Origin: Pseudomonadota bacterium
GTDB taxonomy: Bacteria > Pseudomonadota > Alphaproteobacteria > Rhizobiales > Xanthobacteraceae
Length of the DNA: 42,774 nt
Assembly (NCBI GenBank): GCA_023449855.1
Contig: JAEXHR010000311.1
Location: 1 to 42,774 of the forward strand
Direction: 5' to 3'
Shown here piece after piece: positions 26,108 through 35,220 of the stretch. Position 1 is the stretch's first letter; every line of letters starts with the position of its first letter. The notes beneath the pieces are model-generated. The model was not told the DNA's origin. It was given only the letters and a program-made list of their open reading frames with translations, and did not search any database. Made by a program: the position numbers and the translations under genes.

Positions 26108-28747
26108 CTAGGCAGCCGTCGAATCCGAGCTGTGCACATCGATATCGGGTATCGTGCGCGCGTTGCGGCACTCGGCAACGAGGGCTGTCCATCGCTCTGC
26201 ATGACGCGCGGAGAGCCATACTTCGAGATCGGACGGCGCCATTCCGGGCGCGTGGATGAATCCCTGGATCACATCGCAGCCGAGTTCCGACAGGATCTTG
26301 TGTTGCCCCTCGGTCTCGACCCCCTCCGCAACGACGGTCATGTTGAGGCTTTGGCCAACGCGCACAACTGCAGTAACGATTGCGAGTGCGCAATCCTTCG
26401 TTTCGATATCGCGCATGAAACTGCGATCGATCTTCAACTCGCGAACCGGGAGCTGGGCCAGCCGGCTCAGACTGGAATAGCCGGTGCCGAAGTCGTCCAT
26501 CGACAGCCCGATCCCCGCCTCTCGAATGCGCCTCATGGTCTCGATCGCCGTCGCCCGCTCATTCATCACCACGCTCTCGGTGACTTCGAGTACAAGGCGA
26601 TTTGGCGACAGGCCATGCTCGGCCATGATGTCGACAATCAATGTCGGAAGTTCGGGATTCTCGAAGCTGACCGGCGACAGGTTCACGGATACGCACGGAA
26701 TATTGAAGCCGTGGCTTCGCCAGTCCGCAATCTGCCGGCAGGCCTCCCGCAACGACCAGATGCCGATCAGATCGATCAGGCCGCATTCTTCCGCAAGCGG
26801 AATGAATTTGCTTGGCGAGATCGTCCCCAGGACCGGATCGGTCCAGCGCGCGAGCGCCTCGACGCCGTACAGACCACCATCGGCAGCACGGATCTGGGGC
26901 TGATAGTGCAGATGCAGCCCGCCCTGCGCAATCGCATGGCGCAGCGCGGTACTCAGCGCCAGGCGCTCTTGCGCGACACAATCCATCTGATTGCTGAAGA
27001 ACCGATAGGTGGAGCGGCCCGCCTGTTTGGCATTGTACATGGCCGTGTCGGCATATTTCAGCAGGCAGTCGAGATCTCCTGCATGATCGGGATAGATACT
27101 GATGCCGGCGCTGACAGAGATCGCGACCTTGCTGCCTGCGATCTGCAGCGGCGCCGACAGCGCCTCGGTGATGCGCTGGGCGATCCCTGCAGCTTCGTCC
27201 GCGCCGCAATCCGGCAGCATGACAACGAATTCATCGCCACCCTGACGGCTAAGCACATCGCACGGCCGTAGATGGCTGTGCAGGCGCTGCGTCACTTGCA
27301 CCAGCAGTTCGTCACCGGCCGAATGGCCGAGCGTATCGTTGACATCCTTGAAGTGGTCGAGATCGAGGAACATCACCGCGAGCTTCCCCTCACCCGTGCA
27401 TTCGGTGACACCGCGCTCCATCAGATGGCGCATATGCGTGCGATTAGGCAGACCCGTCAGCGCATCGAAATAGGCGAGGCGCGATATCTGATTTCGCGCC
27501 TCTTCGCGTTCGAGCGCCAGCGCACCGAGATGCACGCAGGCATCGACGATGCTCTGGTGCCATCGGCTCGGACTGCGCGCCTCCCGATAGTAGAAGGTGA
27601 AAGTGCCGATGACGCGACCATCCTTGGCCTTGATCGGCGTGATCCAGCAGGCTTTCAACCCGGCAGCTACCGCAGCGCTACCGTGATTCCGCAAACTCTC
27701 CGATGCCGACAGATCGGGCACGAACACCGCCTCGCCATGATAGATGCTGCGTGCGGTGTCACTCCCTTCCGGCGCAACTCGCAGCCCTTCCATCGAGCGC
27801 ACATGCGCCTTCGGCATGCTCGGGCCGCCGAGCGGGTGCAGCCTGCCGTCCGGATCGATATAAGAGAGCGAGCAGATCACGTCGGGGGCGAGCTGTTCGA
27901 CCTTGCCGCACAGGTCATTCATGACCTCCAGTAACGGTCTCTCATCGGCAAGCGCTTCCAGAATGTGATGTTGCAGCGACTGAAGCTGTTTGCCTTCGGT
28001 GATATCCGTCAGCAGTGCGACGAGATGCTTGAGATTGCCCTGCTCGTCATGGATCGCGTTGACGGCTGTCGAGACCCAGATCTCGTTGCCAGCCTTGTCA
28101 TAAACGAGGATCTCTTCCTCGGCAGCGCCCTCGGTCTGAATGAGATGATGCAGGCGCTCGATGGTGGCGGGATCGGTATAGGGACCGTTGAGCAGCGCGT
28201 CGGGCGTCAGGCCGCGAGCCTCCTCGCGCGTATAGCCGAACAGTTCGGTGAAGGCATCATTGACATAGTCGATGCAGGCATCGTGGCCGGCAATGAAGAT
28301 GGCGCGATGGGTCTTGTCGACCACCAGCGACAACCGCGTGATCTCCTCGCGCTGCCGGACTTCCGCGGTGACATCGCGCAGGAAGCCCATATAGGTGATC
28401 TCGCCATCGATCTCCACGCGCGACATCGACAACGACCCCCACAATTCGCTGCCGTCCTTGCGTTCAACCCGGACCTCGCGGCTACGGCCGACGATACGGT
28501 TAACGCCGGTCGTGCGGTTGGTGGCGATGTATTCGTCATGATTGCGCCGGAACGGCATCGGCACCAGCATGCTGACATTGCGGCCCAGGACTTCGTCGCG
28601 GCTGTAACCCCAGATCTGTTCGGCTGCCGCATTGAAATGCGTGACGTTGTTCTGAGCATCGATCATCACGACCGCATCGATGGCCTGTTCGAGGGCGGCC
28701 AGCAGCGACCGCGTCGTATCGCTCCGATGAGGCTCAACGAAATTCAT
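26108..28747 (-). CDS. PAS-PAS-GAF-GGDEF-EAL protein, cyclic-di-GMP turnover (paralogue 2)
   Basis: 879 residues, colinear with the gene at 23258-25873 throughout. PAS domains begin LEQAIDAVVMIDAQNNVTHFN and THRAIFIAGHDACIDYVN. The GAF domain lacks the GSCG motif of its neighbour (APEGSDTARSIY instead). GGDEF is at 503-507 with inhibitory-site RPCD, and EAL at 630-632 with DDFGTGYSS and VAEGVETEG present. It should be catalytically competent in both domains and cytoplasmic. The two genes are 234 bp apart on the same strand. The different GAF pocket suggests they answer different signals. Confidence 0.93.
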   Translation of the reverse strand: MNFVEPHRSDTTRSLLAALEQAIDAVVMIDAQNNVTHFNAAAEQIWGYSRDEVLGRNVSMLVPMPFRRNHDEYIATNRTTGVNRIVGRSREVRVERKDGSELWGSLSMSRVEIDGEITYMGFLRDVTAEVRQREEITRLSLVVDKTHRAIFIAGHDACIDYVNDAFTELFGYTREEARGLTPDALLNGPYTDPATIERLHHLIQTEGAAEEEILVYDKAGNEIWVSTAVNAIHDEQGNLKHLVALLTDITEGKQLQSLQHHILEALADERPLLEVMNDLCGKVEQLAPDVICSLSYIDPDGRLHPLGGPSMPKAHVRSMEGLRVAPEGSDTARSIYHGEAVFVPDLSASESLRNHGSAAVAAGLKACWITPIKAKDGRVIGTFTFYYREARSPSRWHQSIVDACVHLGALALEREEARNQISRLAYFDALTGLPNRTHMRHLMERGVTECTGEGKLAVMFLDLDHFKDVNDTLGHSAGDELLVQVTQRLHSHLRPCDVLSRQGGDEFVVMLPDCGADEAAGIAQRITEALSAPLQIAGSKVAISVSAGISIYPDHAGDLDCLLKYADTAMYNAKQAGRSTYRFFSNQMDCVAQERLALSTALRHAIAQGGLHLHYQPQIRAADGGLYGVEALARWTDPVLGTISPSKFIPLAEECGLIDLIGIWSLREACRQIADWRSHGFNIPCVSVNLSPVSFENPELPTLIVDIMAEHGLSPNRLVLEVTESVVMNERATAIETMRRIREAGIGLSMDDFGTGYSSLSRLAQLPVRELKIDRSFMRDIETKDCALAIVTAVVRVGQSLNMTVVAEGVETEGQHKILSELGCDVIQGFIHAPGMAPSDLEVWLSARHAERWTALVAECRNARTIPDIDVHSSDSTAA

Positions 28748-29034
28748 AAGCGCAGCTCACAAACAATCGCAGGTCACAAACCGAGTGGAATCAAATGGCT
28801 CGGACGCCGGTTGCCCGACATAGGTGCGATAATATGTAAAAGTTGCCGCTAAATTGTTTGCTTATTGGATACCTACTTGCAGAACAAAAACATTATTAAG
28901 CAGCGGCTAATATGCCGCCCCTCACGATTGCATATGATCGTAAGAACAACTATCCAGCGAGGCTTTGGGCTACGCCTTCACTCATTTGAGTGAGATAGAA
29001 GACGCAGGACCGCAGAGTGAAGGATCGCTCAGCG

Positions 29035-29832
29035 TTAGTGTGCTTCCGCTGCGAGCACAGCCTCGACGCGAATTTCTTCGGTGAGACGCGCTTTCAGATC
29101 GGAGAAAGCCGGACTCGTCTTGATCGTGTAGTGGCGAGGATGCGGCAGATCGACCGGGATGTCTGCCTTGATGCGGCCGGGTCGCGCCGACATCACCACC
29201 ACGCGAGAGGCAAGGAAGATCGCTTCCTCGATATCGTGGGTGACGAAGATCACGGTCTTGCGCTCGCGCTCCCAAATGCCGAGCAACAGCTCCTGCATCA
29301 AAGCACGGGTCTGGTTATCGAGTGCACCGAACGGCTCGTCGAGCAGCAGCATCTTGGGATCGTTGGCCAACGCGCGCGCAATGGCGGTGCGCTGCTGCAT
29401 GCCACCGGAAAGCTGCTTGGGAAAGTGACCGGCGAAGCTGGTGAGGCCGACCTTGTCGAGCCAATCGCGCGCGATATTGCTGCGCTCCTTTTGCGAGATA
29501 CCGCGCTCACGCAAACCGAAGGCGACATTCTCGGCGACAGTCAGCCAGGGAAACAGCGTGTAGGACTGAAACACCATGCCGCGGTCGGCGCCGGGACCGG
29601 TGATAGCCTTGCCATCCAGCAGGATGCGACCGGTGGTCGGCGTATCCAGACCGGCGACCATGCGCAGCAATGTGGACTTGCCGCAGCCGGATGGGCCCAG
29701 AATGGTGACGAAGTCGTTGTCGGCGACACTGAGATTGGCCGGCTCCAACGCACGCGTGGGCGAACCGCCGCGCACGGCCGGGAAAACGCGCGAGACGTTC
29801 TCGATGACGAGCTTGCTCAAATGATGCTCCAC
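29035..29832 (-). CDS. ABC transporter ATP-binding protein (SsuB/TauB-like)
   Basis: 265 residues. Walker A GPSGCGKST, signature LSGGMQQRTAIARAL, Walker B MLLLDEPFGALD and switch His in FVTHD are all intact. The family serves nitrate, sulfonate, taurine and related small-molecule importers. Its start overlaps the end of the permease gene by 16 bases, so the two are coupled. It is the last gene of the binding protein, permease, ATPase operon. The substrate is discussed under the binding protein. Confidence 0.92.
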   Translation of the reverse strand: MEHHLSKLVIENVSRVFPAVRGGSPTRALEPANLSVADNDFVTILGPSGCGKSTLLRMVAGLDTPTTGRILLDGKAITGPGADRGMVFQSYTLFPWLTVAENVAFGLRERGISQKERSNIARDWLDKVGLTSFAGHFPKQLSGGMQQRTAIARALANDPKMLLLDEPFGALDNQTRALMQELLLGIWERERKTVIFVTHDIEEAIFLASRVVVMSARPGRIKADIPVDLPHPRHYTIKTSPAFSDLKARLTEEIRVEAVLAAEAH

Positions 29833-30590
29833 GGGAACAGGCGCTTGTTCACGGCTTTGAAGACGTAGTCCGAGATCAGACCGATGATGCCGATCACGAT
29901 GATACCGAAGATGATCTGACCGGTGGCGAGCAGCGCCTGGCTGTCGATGATCATGTGACCGATGCCCGAGGACGAACCAATCAGTTCGGCCACGATGACA
30001 TAAGTCCAGGCCCAGCCGAGCACGAGGCGCAGGATCTCCGCGATCTCAGGCGCAGCAGACGGGATGAGGACACGGCGGAGCACGCCGTCGTCCCTGGCGC
30101 CGAGGGTCAGCGACGCCTCGACGAGATCGCGGCGCACACTGCCGACGGCTACGGCGACCATCAGGATGAGCTGGAACACCGAGCCGATGAAAATCACCAG
30201 CAGCTTCTGCATTTCGCCGATGCCAGCCCATAGGATCAGCAACGGGATGAAGGCCGAGGCCGGCAGATAGCGCGCGAAAGACACGAAAGGCTCGAGGAAA
30301 GCCTCGATCGGTTTGTAGGCGCCCATCAGGATGCCGAGCGGCACCGCGACCAGCGCGGCGAGCACGAAGCCGCCGACCACGCGCCAGATCGTCATGCCGA
30401 TATCGAACAGGAAACCCTGCTTGGTGAGCAGGAACCAGCCGTCCTCGACCATGGTCAGCGGATTGGCGAGAAAGGTCTTCGAGACGAAGCCGCCAAAGGT
30501 CGCGAACGACCAACCGGCCACGAATAGCACGAAGAAGGAGATGCCGAGCACCACGCGCGCAGGCGAGGAGATAGGGGCGAGTGGTTTCAT
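29817..30590 (-). CDS. ABC transporter permease (SsuC/TauC-like)
   Basis: 257 residues with about six membrane segments. The cytoplasmic EAA loop reads EASLTLGARDDGVLRRVLIPSAAPEI, where the ATPase docks. The domain is the binding-protein-dependent transport type found in nitrate/sulfonate/taurine systems, and a single permease gene implies a homodimer. It lies downstream of the binding protein gene, separated by a hairpin (30623-30653), and overlaps the ATPase gene. Confidence 0.92.
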   Translation of the reverse strand: MKPLAPISSPARVVLGISFFVLFVAGWSFATFGGFVSKTFLANPLTMVEDGWFLLTKQGFLFDIGMTIWRVVGGFVLAALVAVPLGILMGAYKPIEAFLEPFVSFARYLPASAFIPLLILWAGIGEMQKLLVIFIGSVFQLILMVAVAVGSVRRDLVEASLTLGARDDGVLRRVLIPSAAPEIAEILRLVLGWAWTYVIVAELIGSSSGIGHMIIDSQALLATGQIIFGIIVIGIIGLISDYVFKAVNKRLFPWSII

Positions 30591-30622
30591 GTGAGGCTCA
30601 GGCCGATATCAACAAATTCGGT

Positions 30623-30653
30623 CGTCATGCCCGGCCTAGCGCCGAGCATGACG
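30623..30653 (-). repeat. REP-like hairpin inside the ABC operon
   Basis: CGTCATGC (30623-30630) pairs with GCATGACG (30646-30653), and an inner CGGC/GCCG extends the stem. It sits 11 bp past the binding-protein stop and before the permease gene. Such a hairpin would stabilise the upstream message and lower downstream expression, giving excess binding protein. The sequence also resembles a dispersed repeat. Confidence 0.6.
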
Positions 30654-30664
30654 GTGTTCTGGAT

Positions 30665-31624
30665 TTACTGAATGAAGCGCGGATCGGCGAGCTTGGACAT
30701 ATCAGGCAGCTGCTTGATCACACCGATTTCGAGCAGCAGGTCTGCGGCTTCCTTCGAGAACGCAGCATGTTCGCCGGCGAAAAACTTCTTGTTCGCTTCC
30801 TGATCCTGCCAGCGCAGATACTGCGCCGACTTGCCGAACGCCTCGCCCGACTGCTTCACGTCGGCGCCCATGATCTCATAGGACTTGGCCTGATCGGCCT
30901 TGATCATGGCAACCGCCTCGAAATAGCTCTTGGCGAGCGCCTTCACCGCGCCCTCGTTTTCGGCGATGAACTTCGGCGCGCAACCGAACGTGTCCATGAT
31001 CATCGGATAGTCGAGCGTGGTGGCGATGATCTTGCCGGCATCCGGCTTCTCGCGCACGGCGGAGAGATAAGGCTCATAGGTCATGGCCGCATCGTTCTGC
31101 CCGGCGATGAAAGCCTGCGCGGCCGGACCGGGCTCCATGTTCACAACCGAGACGTCCTTCACGCTGAGGCCGTTCTTCTTCAGAAACCAGGCAAGCGTGA
31201 AATAAGGCGCAGTGCCCGGCGCGGAGGCGGCGACCGACTTGCCCTTCAGATCCTTGATGGAAGCGATATTGCCGCGAACGGCCATGCCATCGGCACCGTA
31301 GGACTTGTCGAGCTGGAACAGCTGCGTGGTGGCAACGCCGTTGGCATTCCACACGACCCAGGTTTCCACCGTGGTGGCAGCGCACTGCACGTCGCCCGAG
31401 GCGATTGCGAGGTGGCGGCTGGCCTGCGGCACTTTCTTGATGGTGACGTCGAGACCGTTCTTCGCAAAGATGCCGGCTTCCTTGGCCAGCGTGAGCGGCG
31501 CGAAGCCGGTCCAGCCGGAAATAGCGATCGTGACCTTGGTCTGCGCCGCGGCAGGCGCGACCGCAAGAGGCGTTGCGACGAGAGCCGCGAGCGCGGCGGC
31601 GACGGATACTCCAATCAACTTCAT
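30665..31624 (-). CDS. ABC transporter substrate-binding protein (SsuA/TauA/NMT1-like)
   Basis: 319 residues. A signal peptide (GVSVAAALAALVATPLAVAPAAA, cleavage around residue 27) precedes a two-lobed binding domain (TKVTIAISGWTGFAPLTLAKEAGIFAKNGLDV... GDVQCAATTVETW). It collects a small solute in the periplasm for the permease/ATPase pair downstream. AGGAG lies about eight bases before the ATG. Its place directly after hutF-hutC suggests histidine, urocanate or another imidazole as cargo. The domain family itself points only to small organic anions or thiamine-precursor-like ligands, so the substrate is unproven. Confidence 0.9.
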   Translation of the reverse strand: MKLIGVSVAAALAALVATPLAVAPAAAQTKVTIAISGWTGFAPLTLAKEAGIFAKNGLDVTIKKVPQASRHLAIASGDVQCAATTVETWVVWNANGVATTQLFQLDKSYGADGMAVRGNIASIKDLKGKSVAASAPGTAPYFTLAWFLKKNGLSVKDVSVVNMEPGPAAQAFIAGQNDAAMTYEPYLSAVREKPDAGKIIATTLDYPMIMDTFGCAPKFIAENEGAVKALAKSYFEAVAMIKADQAKSYEIMGADVKQSGEAFGKSAQYLRWQDQEANKKFFAGEHAAFSKEAADLLLEIGVIKQLPDMSKLADPRFIQ

Positions 31625-31731
31625 AACCCACTCTCCTCAGCTAGTTTAGAATAATACTGCACGGCAACATGGTAGATGACCAGAGTCAATTTCCGCAGCA
31701 CCGCTGCGACAGATGATTCCTATCGTTTCCA

Positions 31732-32484
31732 TCACCCACGCCCCGCCGGCGTAAAGCGCGCAGTGAGCCGATACAGATCGTTCGGATAGGTCACGCGTAC
31801 CGACGTAATGACCTTGCGCTTGCGCCAGGTGCGGCGCTCGACGACGAGACAGGCTGTTGGCTTCTTCAGAGCCAATGCCTGACGTGCATCGTCATCGGCG
31901 AGGGTGGCGGTGATCTGGTGCTCCGCCTCGCTCCATGGCACATGGCCGAGCAACCAGGTGCCGGGCGGCACGCGGGCGAAATCGATCTCCACCGCCGGCG
32001 GCACCATATCGAGATTGATCAGACGCTCCTCGTAAGCGAAGGGACGTCCCTTGGCGATATGACGACAGCTCAGCGCCAGCACGTCGCAACCTCGCTCCAT
32101 ACCGAGGCGATCGAGATCGTCCTTGGTGGCCTTGCGACGCTTGCGCGCAAGAAGTTCGTATTCATAGGCCTCGCCGCGCTTGGCGATCTCGGCCTGAATA
32201 TCCGGAATATGCAGCACCGCAGATTGAACGACCGGCTTCGCGACGAAGCTCCCGACACGACGCTTGCGCTCGATGACGCCCGCCGCGGCCAGGCCGGACA
32301 GCACCTTGTTCACCGTCATCCGCGAGCATTGATAGGTCTCGACCAGCTCGTGCTCGAACGGAATGCGATGGCCGGGCGGCCAGCGGCCGGACACGATCTT
32401 CTCTTCGAGATCGGCCCGAATGCGTTGATAGAGCGCCGGCGGCGCAGCCTTGCCGTTGACGGGTTTTGCCGCGCGTGTCGCCAT
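31732..32484 (-). CDS. hutC: Histidine utilisation repressor HutC (GntR family)
   Basis: 250 residues from ATG 32484 (GTG 32487 is an alternative). A winged-helix domain (RADLEEKIVSGRWPPGHRIPFEHELVETYQCSRMTVNKVLSGLAAAGVIERK, read in pieces) is followed by a UTRA ligand domain. HutC represses hut genes and is released by urocanate. The start overlaps the hutF stop (TGATG), so the two are coupled. A palindrome fitting its operator lies in the hutF-hutI promoter region, implying that HutC controls its own operon and the divergent one. Confidence 0.92.
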   Translation of the reverse strand: MATRAAKPVNGKAAPPALYQRIRADLEEKIVSGRWPPGHRIPFEHELVETYQCSRMTVNKVLSGLAAAGVIERKRRVGSFVAKPVVQSAVLHIPDIQAEIAKRGEAYEYELLARKRRKATKDDLDRLGMERGCDVLALSCRHIAKGRPFAYEERLINLDMVPPAVEIDFARVPPGTWLLGHVPWSEAEHQITATLADDDARQALALKKPTACLVVERRTWRKRKVITSVRVTYPNDLYRLTARFTPAGRG

Positions 32485-33893
32485 CACAAACCCGCCAGCC
32501 GTTTGACGACGCGGCGATAGCGCTCGGTGATATCGCCGCGCTTCAGGTGACGCCCGCTCTCGACGACTTGCCGGCCACCGACATAGACGCGAGCAATCGC
32601 CGAGTTGCCCGCGACGAAGGTCGCAGCATCGAGCCAGCGATCACCGCTCACACCACAAAGGTCGGGATTGGTATCGTCGAGCACCACAATATCCGCACGC
32701 TTACCGACCGCCAGCGCTCCTATCGCACGGCCCGACGCCTGCGCACCGCCCGCGAGCGCATGCTCGTAAAGAGCTCGGCCGGTAGATTCCCCGCTGCGCC
32801 GCCCAACGGCATTGCGGACGCGATGATGCAAACGCTGGCTGTATTCGAACTGCTTCAATTCGCCGAGCGCACTGATCTCGATATTGGAATCGGAACCGAC
32901 ACCGAACACACCGCCCGCCTCGATGAGCCGCGGACCTTCGAAAATGCCATCGCCGAGATTGGCTTCCGTCAGCGGGCAAAGACCGACAACGGCATTCGCT
33001 TCGGCAATGCCCGCGGCTTCTTCGGGCGTCAGATGCGTGGCGTGGATTAGGACCCAGCGCCGATCGACCGCGACATGATCCAGCAACCATTCGACCGGGC
33101 GCCGGCCGGACCAGGCGACGCAGTCCTCAACCTCTTTCACCTGCTCCGCAATATGCATATGGACCGGGCCAGCGGGGACAGCCTTCAGAACCTCACCAAG
33201 CGTTTCAGGCGTGACCGCGCGGAGCGAATGCGGCGCGATACCGATGGCCGCATCAGCGACGGGCCTGATCGTCTCTCGCGAATGCTCCAGCAAGGCAAGG
33301 AAACGGCCGGGATCATTGATGAAACGCCGCTGGCCATGAACGGGCGCGGCGCCGCCAAAGCCACTGTAGTTGTAGAACACCGGCAACAGTGTCAGGCCGA
33401 TACCCGTTTCGACGCAAGCGCTTGCGATCCGCGACGCCATTTCCGCGAGATCGGCATAGGGCGCGCCATGCTCATCATGGTGGAGATAATGAAACTCGGC
33501 CACCGAGGTGAAGCCGCCTTCCAGCATCTCGGCATAGGCATAAGCGGCGACCGCCTCGACATCGTCAGGCGTCAACGCATCGATGAAGCGATACATCAAT
33601 TGCCGCCAGGTCCAGAAGCTGTCCTGAGTTTCGCCGCGCAGCTCGGTGAGCCCGGCCATGCCGCGCTGGAACGCGTGGCTATGCAGATTGGGCATCCCGG
33701 GCAGCGCGACACCGCTGACAATTTCCGCGCCAGCGCTGCTCGAATTGTCGGCAACGGCCGCGATCGCGCCATTCTCGATCGTCAAAACGACGTCGCGCGC
33801 CCAGCCGCCGGGAAGCAGCGCATGGGCGAAGAACAGCTTTTTTGCAGCACTTTCTGCAGCACTTGGCGTGTGCATGGCCTTGGTCCGTTGCAT
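32484..33893 (-). CDS. hutF: Formimidoylglutamate deiminase HutF
   Basis: 469 residues, amidohydrolase superfamily. Metal ligands start with His71 and His73 (NLHSHAFQRG) and end with the Asp in GVGSDSNIE; HMHIAEQ and HATHL supply the other His. It converts N-formimidoyl-L-glutamate to N-formylglutamate and ammonia, the branch of histidine breakdown used by Pseudomonas and rhizobia. Met 33893 and Met 33875 are both possible starts; neither ribosome binding site is strong. It heads the minus-strand hut unit and is divergent from hutI across 77 bp that contain the operator. Confidence 0.94.
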   Translation of the reverse strand: MQRTKAMHTPSAAESAAKKLFFAHALLPGGWARDVVLTIENGAIAAVADNSSSAGAEIVSGVALPGMPNLHSHAFQRGMAGLTELRGETQDSFWTWRQLMYRFIDALTPDDVEAVAAYAYAEMLEGGFTSVAEFHYLHHDEHGAPYADLAEMASRIASACVETGIGLTLLPVFYNYSGFGGAAPVHGQRRFINDPGRFLALLEHSRETIRPVADAAIGIAPHSLRAVTPETLGEVLKAVPAGPVHMHIAEQVKEVEDCVAWSGRRPVEWLLDHVAVDRRWVLIHATHLTPEEAAGIAEANAVVGLCPLTEANLGDGIFEGPRLIEAGGVFGVGSDSNIEISALGELKQFEYSQRLHHRVRNAVGRRSGESTGRALYEHALAGGAQASGRAIGALAVGKRADIVVLDDTNPDLCGVSGDRWLDAATFVAGNSAIARVYVGGRQVVESGRHLKRGDITERYRRVVKRLAGL

Positions 33894-33928
33894 TCAAAAG
33901 ACGCTCGACAATAAGCGAGGGCGCTGAT

Positions 33929-33942
33929 TATGTATAGACATA
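33929..33942. promoter_or_regulatory. HutC operator candidate between hutF and hutI
   Basis: TATGTATAGACATA is a palindrome with 5-base arms (TATGT/ACATA) about the centre ATAG. It is the only such site in the 77-bp divergent promoter region. Known HutC sites contain a TGTA/TACA-type dyad of similar size. Binding here would repress both directions. Confidence 0.6.
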
Positions 33943-33970
33943 GAACGTCCCAAATGAGCGGCAGCGCCTC

Positions 33971-35209
33971 ATGATCTCCGGTACTCACTCGTTCGATACC
34001 CTCTGGACCAATGCCCGTCTCGCCACCATGGCGGAGGGCGGGACTGGCCTTGGCATCATTGAGGACGGCTGCATTGCAGCAAAGGATGGCCGCATCGCCT
34101 TTATCGGCGCGATCTCCGAGCTGCCGCCCGGCACCGACGCTGCCAAGCGCATCGATTGCGGCGGGCGCTGGATCACGCCCGGCCTCGTCGATTGCCATAC
34201 GCATCTCGTCTATGGTGGTCACCGCGCCAATGAATTCGCGATGCGGCTGGAAGGCGCCACCTATGAGGAGATCTCGCGCGCCGGCGGCGGTATCGCCTCC
34301 AGCATGACATCGACGCGCGCCGCGAGCGAAGCGCAGCTTGTCGCCAGCGGATTGAAGCGGCTCGATCATCTCATCGCCGAAGGCGTCACCACGATCGAGA
34401 TCAAGTCCGGCTACGGGCTCGACAAGGAGACCGAGATCCGCTGCCTCAAGGCCGCACGCCAGCTCGGCCGGGAGCGCGATGTCGGCGTCGTCACGACATT
34501 TCTCGGCGCGCATGCGATGCCGCCGGAGGCCAAAGGCGACCGGGACGCCTATATCGACGGGGTCATCCGCGACACCCTGCCCGCGGTTGCAGAACTGAAG
34601 CTGGCGGATGCGGTGGATGCCTTCTGCGAGGGGATCGCGTTTTCGCCCGAGCAGACGGCCCGGCTGTTCAATGCTGCGAAGACATATGGCCTGCCGGTGA
34701 AGCTGCATGCCGACCAGCTCTCCAATCTGCACGGCGCCAAACTGGCGGCCGACTACGGTGCGCTGTCGGCCGACCATCTTGAACACACCGATGAAGACGG
34801 CGTCATCGCACTGACCAAAGCCGGCACCGTCGCCGTGGTGCTGCCCGGCGCCTACTATACACTGCGCGAGACCCAGGCGCCGCCGATCGCACTGTTCCGC
34901 AAGCACGGTACGCATCTCGCGCTCGCCACCGACAGCAATCCCGGCACCTCGCCGCTGACATCGCTCCTGCTCACCATGAATATGGGCGCGACGCTGTTCC
35001 GCATGACCGTGGACGAGTGCCTGCTGGGCGTGACGCGCGAAGGCGCGCGGGCGCTCGGCAAGCTGAACGAGATCGGCACGCTGGAAGCTGGAAAATTCTG
35101 CGATCTCGCGATCTGGGACATCGAGACACCGGCCGAACTCGTCTACCGGGTCGGCTTCAATCCGCTTCACGCGCGCGTCCGGCACGGCCGGACCACCATT
35201 ACGACTTGA
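33971..35209 (+). CDS. hutI: Imidazolonepropionase HutI
   Basis: 412 residues, amidohydrolase fold. The metal site begins with His76 and His78 (GLVDCHTHLVYGG); HADQLSN, SADHLEHTDEDG and ATDSNPGTSPL complete it. It hydrolyses 4-imidazolone-5-propanoate to N-formimidoyl-glutamate, the substrate of HutF on the opposite strand. The length is typical. It is followed 11 bp later by hutU. The ATG at 33971 has only a weak GAGCGG upstream. Confidence 0.95.
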   Translation: MISGTHSFDTLWTNARLATMAEGGTGLGIIEDGCIAAKDGRIAFIGAISELPPGTDAAKRIDCGGRWITPGLVDCHTHLVYGGHRANEFAMRLEGATYEEISRAGGGIASSMTSTRAASEAQLVASGLKRLDHLIAEGVTTIEIKSGYGLDKETEIRCLKAARQLGRERDVGVVTTFLGAHAMPPEAKGDRDAYIDGVIRDTLPAVAELKLADAVDAFCEGIAFSPEQTARLFNAAKTYGLPVKLHADQLSNLHGAKLAADYGALSADHLEHTDEDGVIALTKAGTVAVVLPGAYYTLRETQAPPIALFRKHGTHLALATDSNPGTSPLTSLLLTMNMGATLFRMTVDECLLGVTREGARALGKLNEIGTLEAGKFCDLAIWDIETPAELVYRVGFNPLHARVRHGRTTITT

Positions 35210-35220
35210 GGACCACCAAC

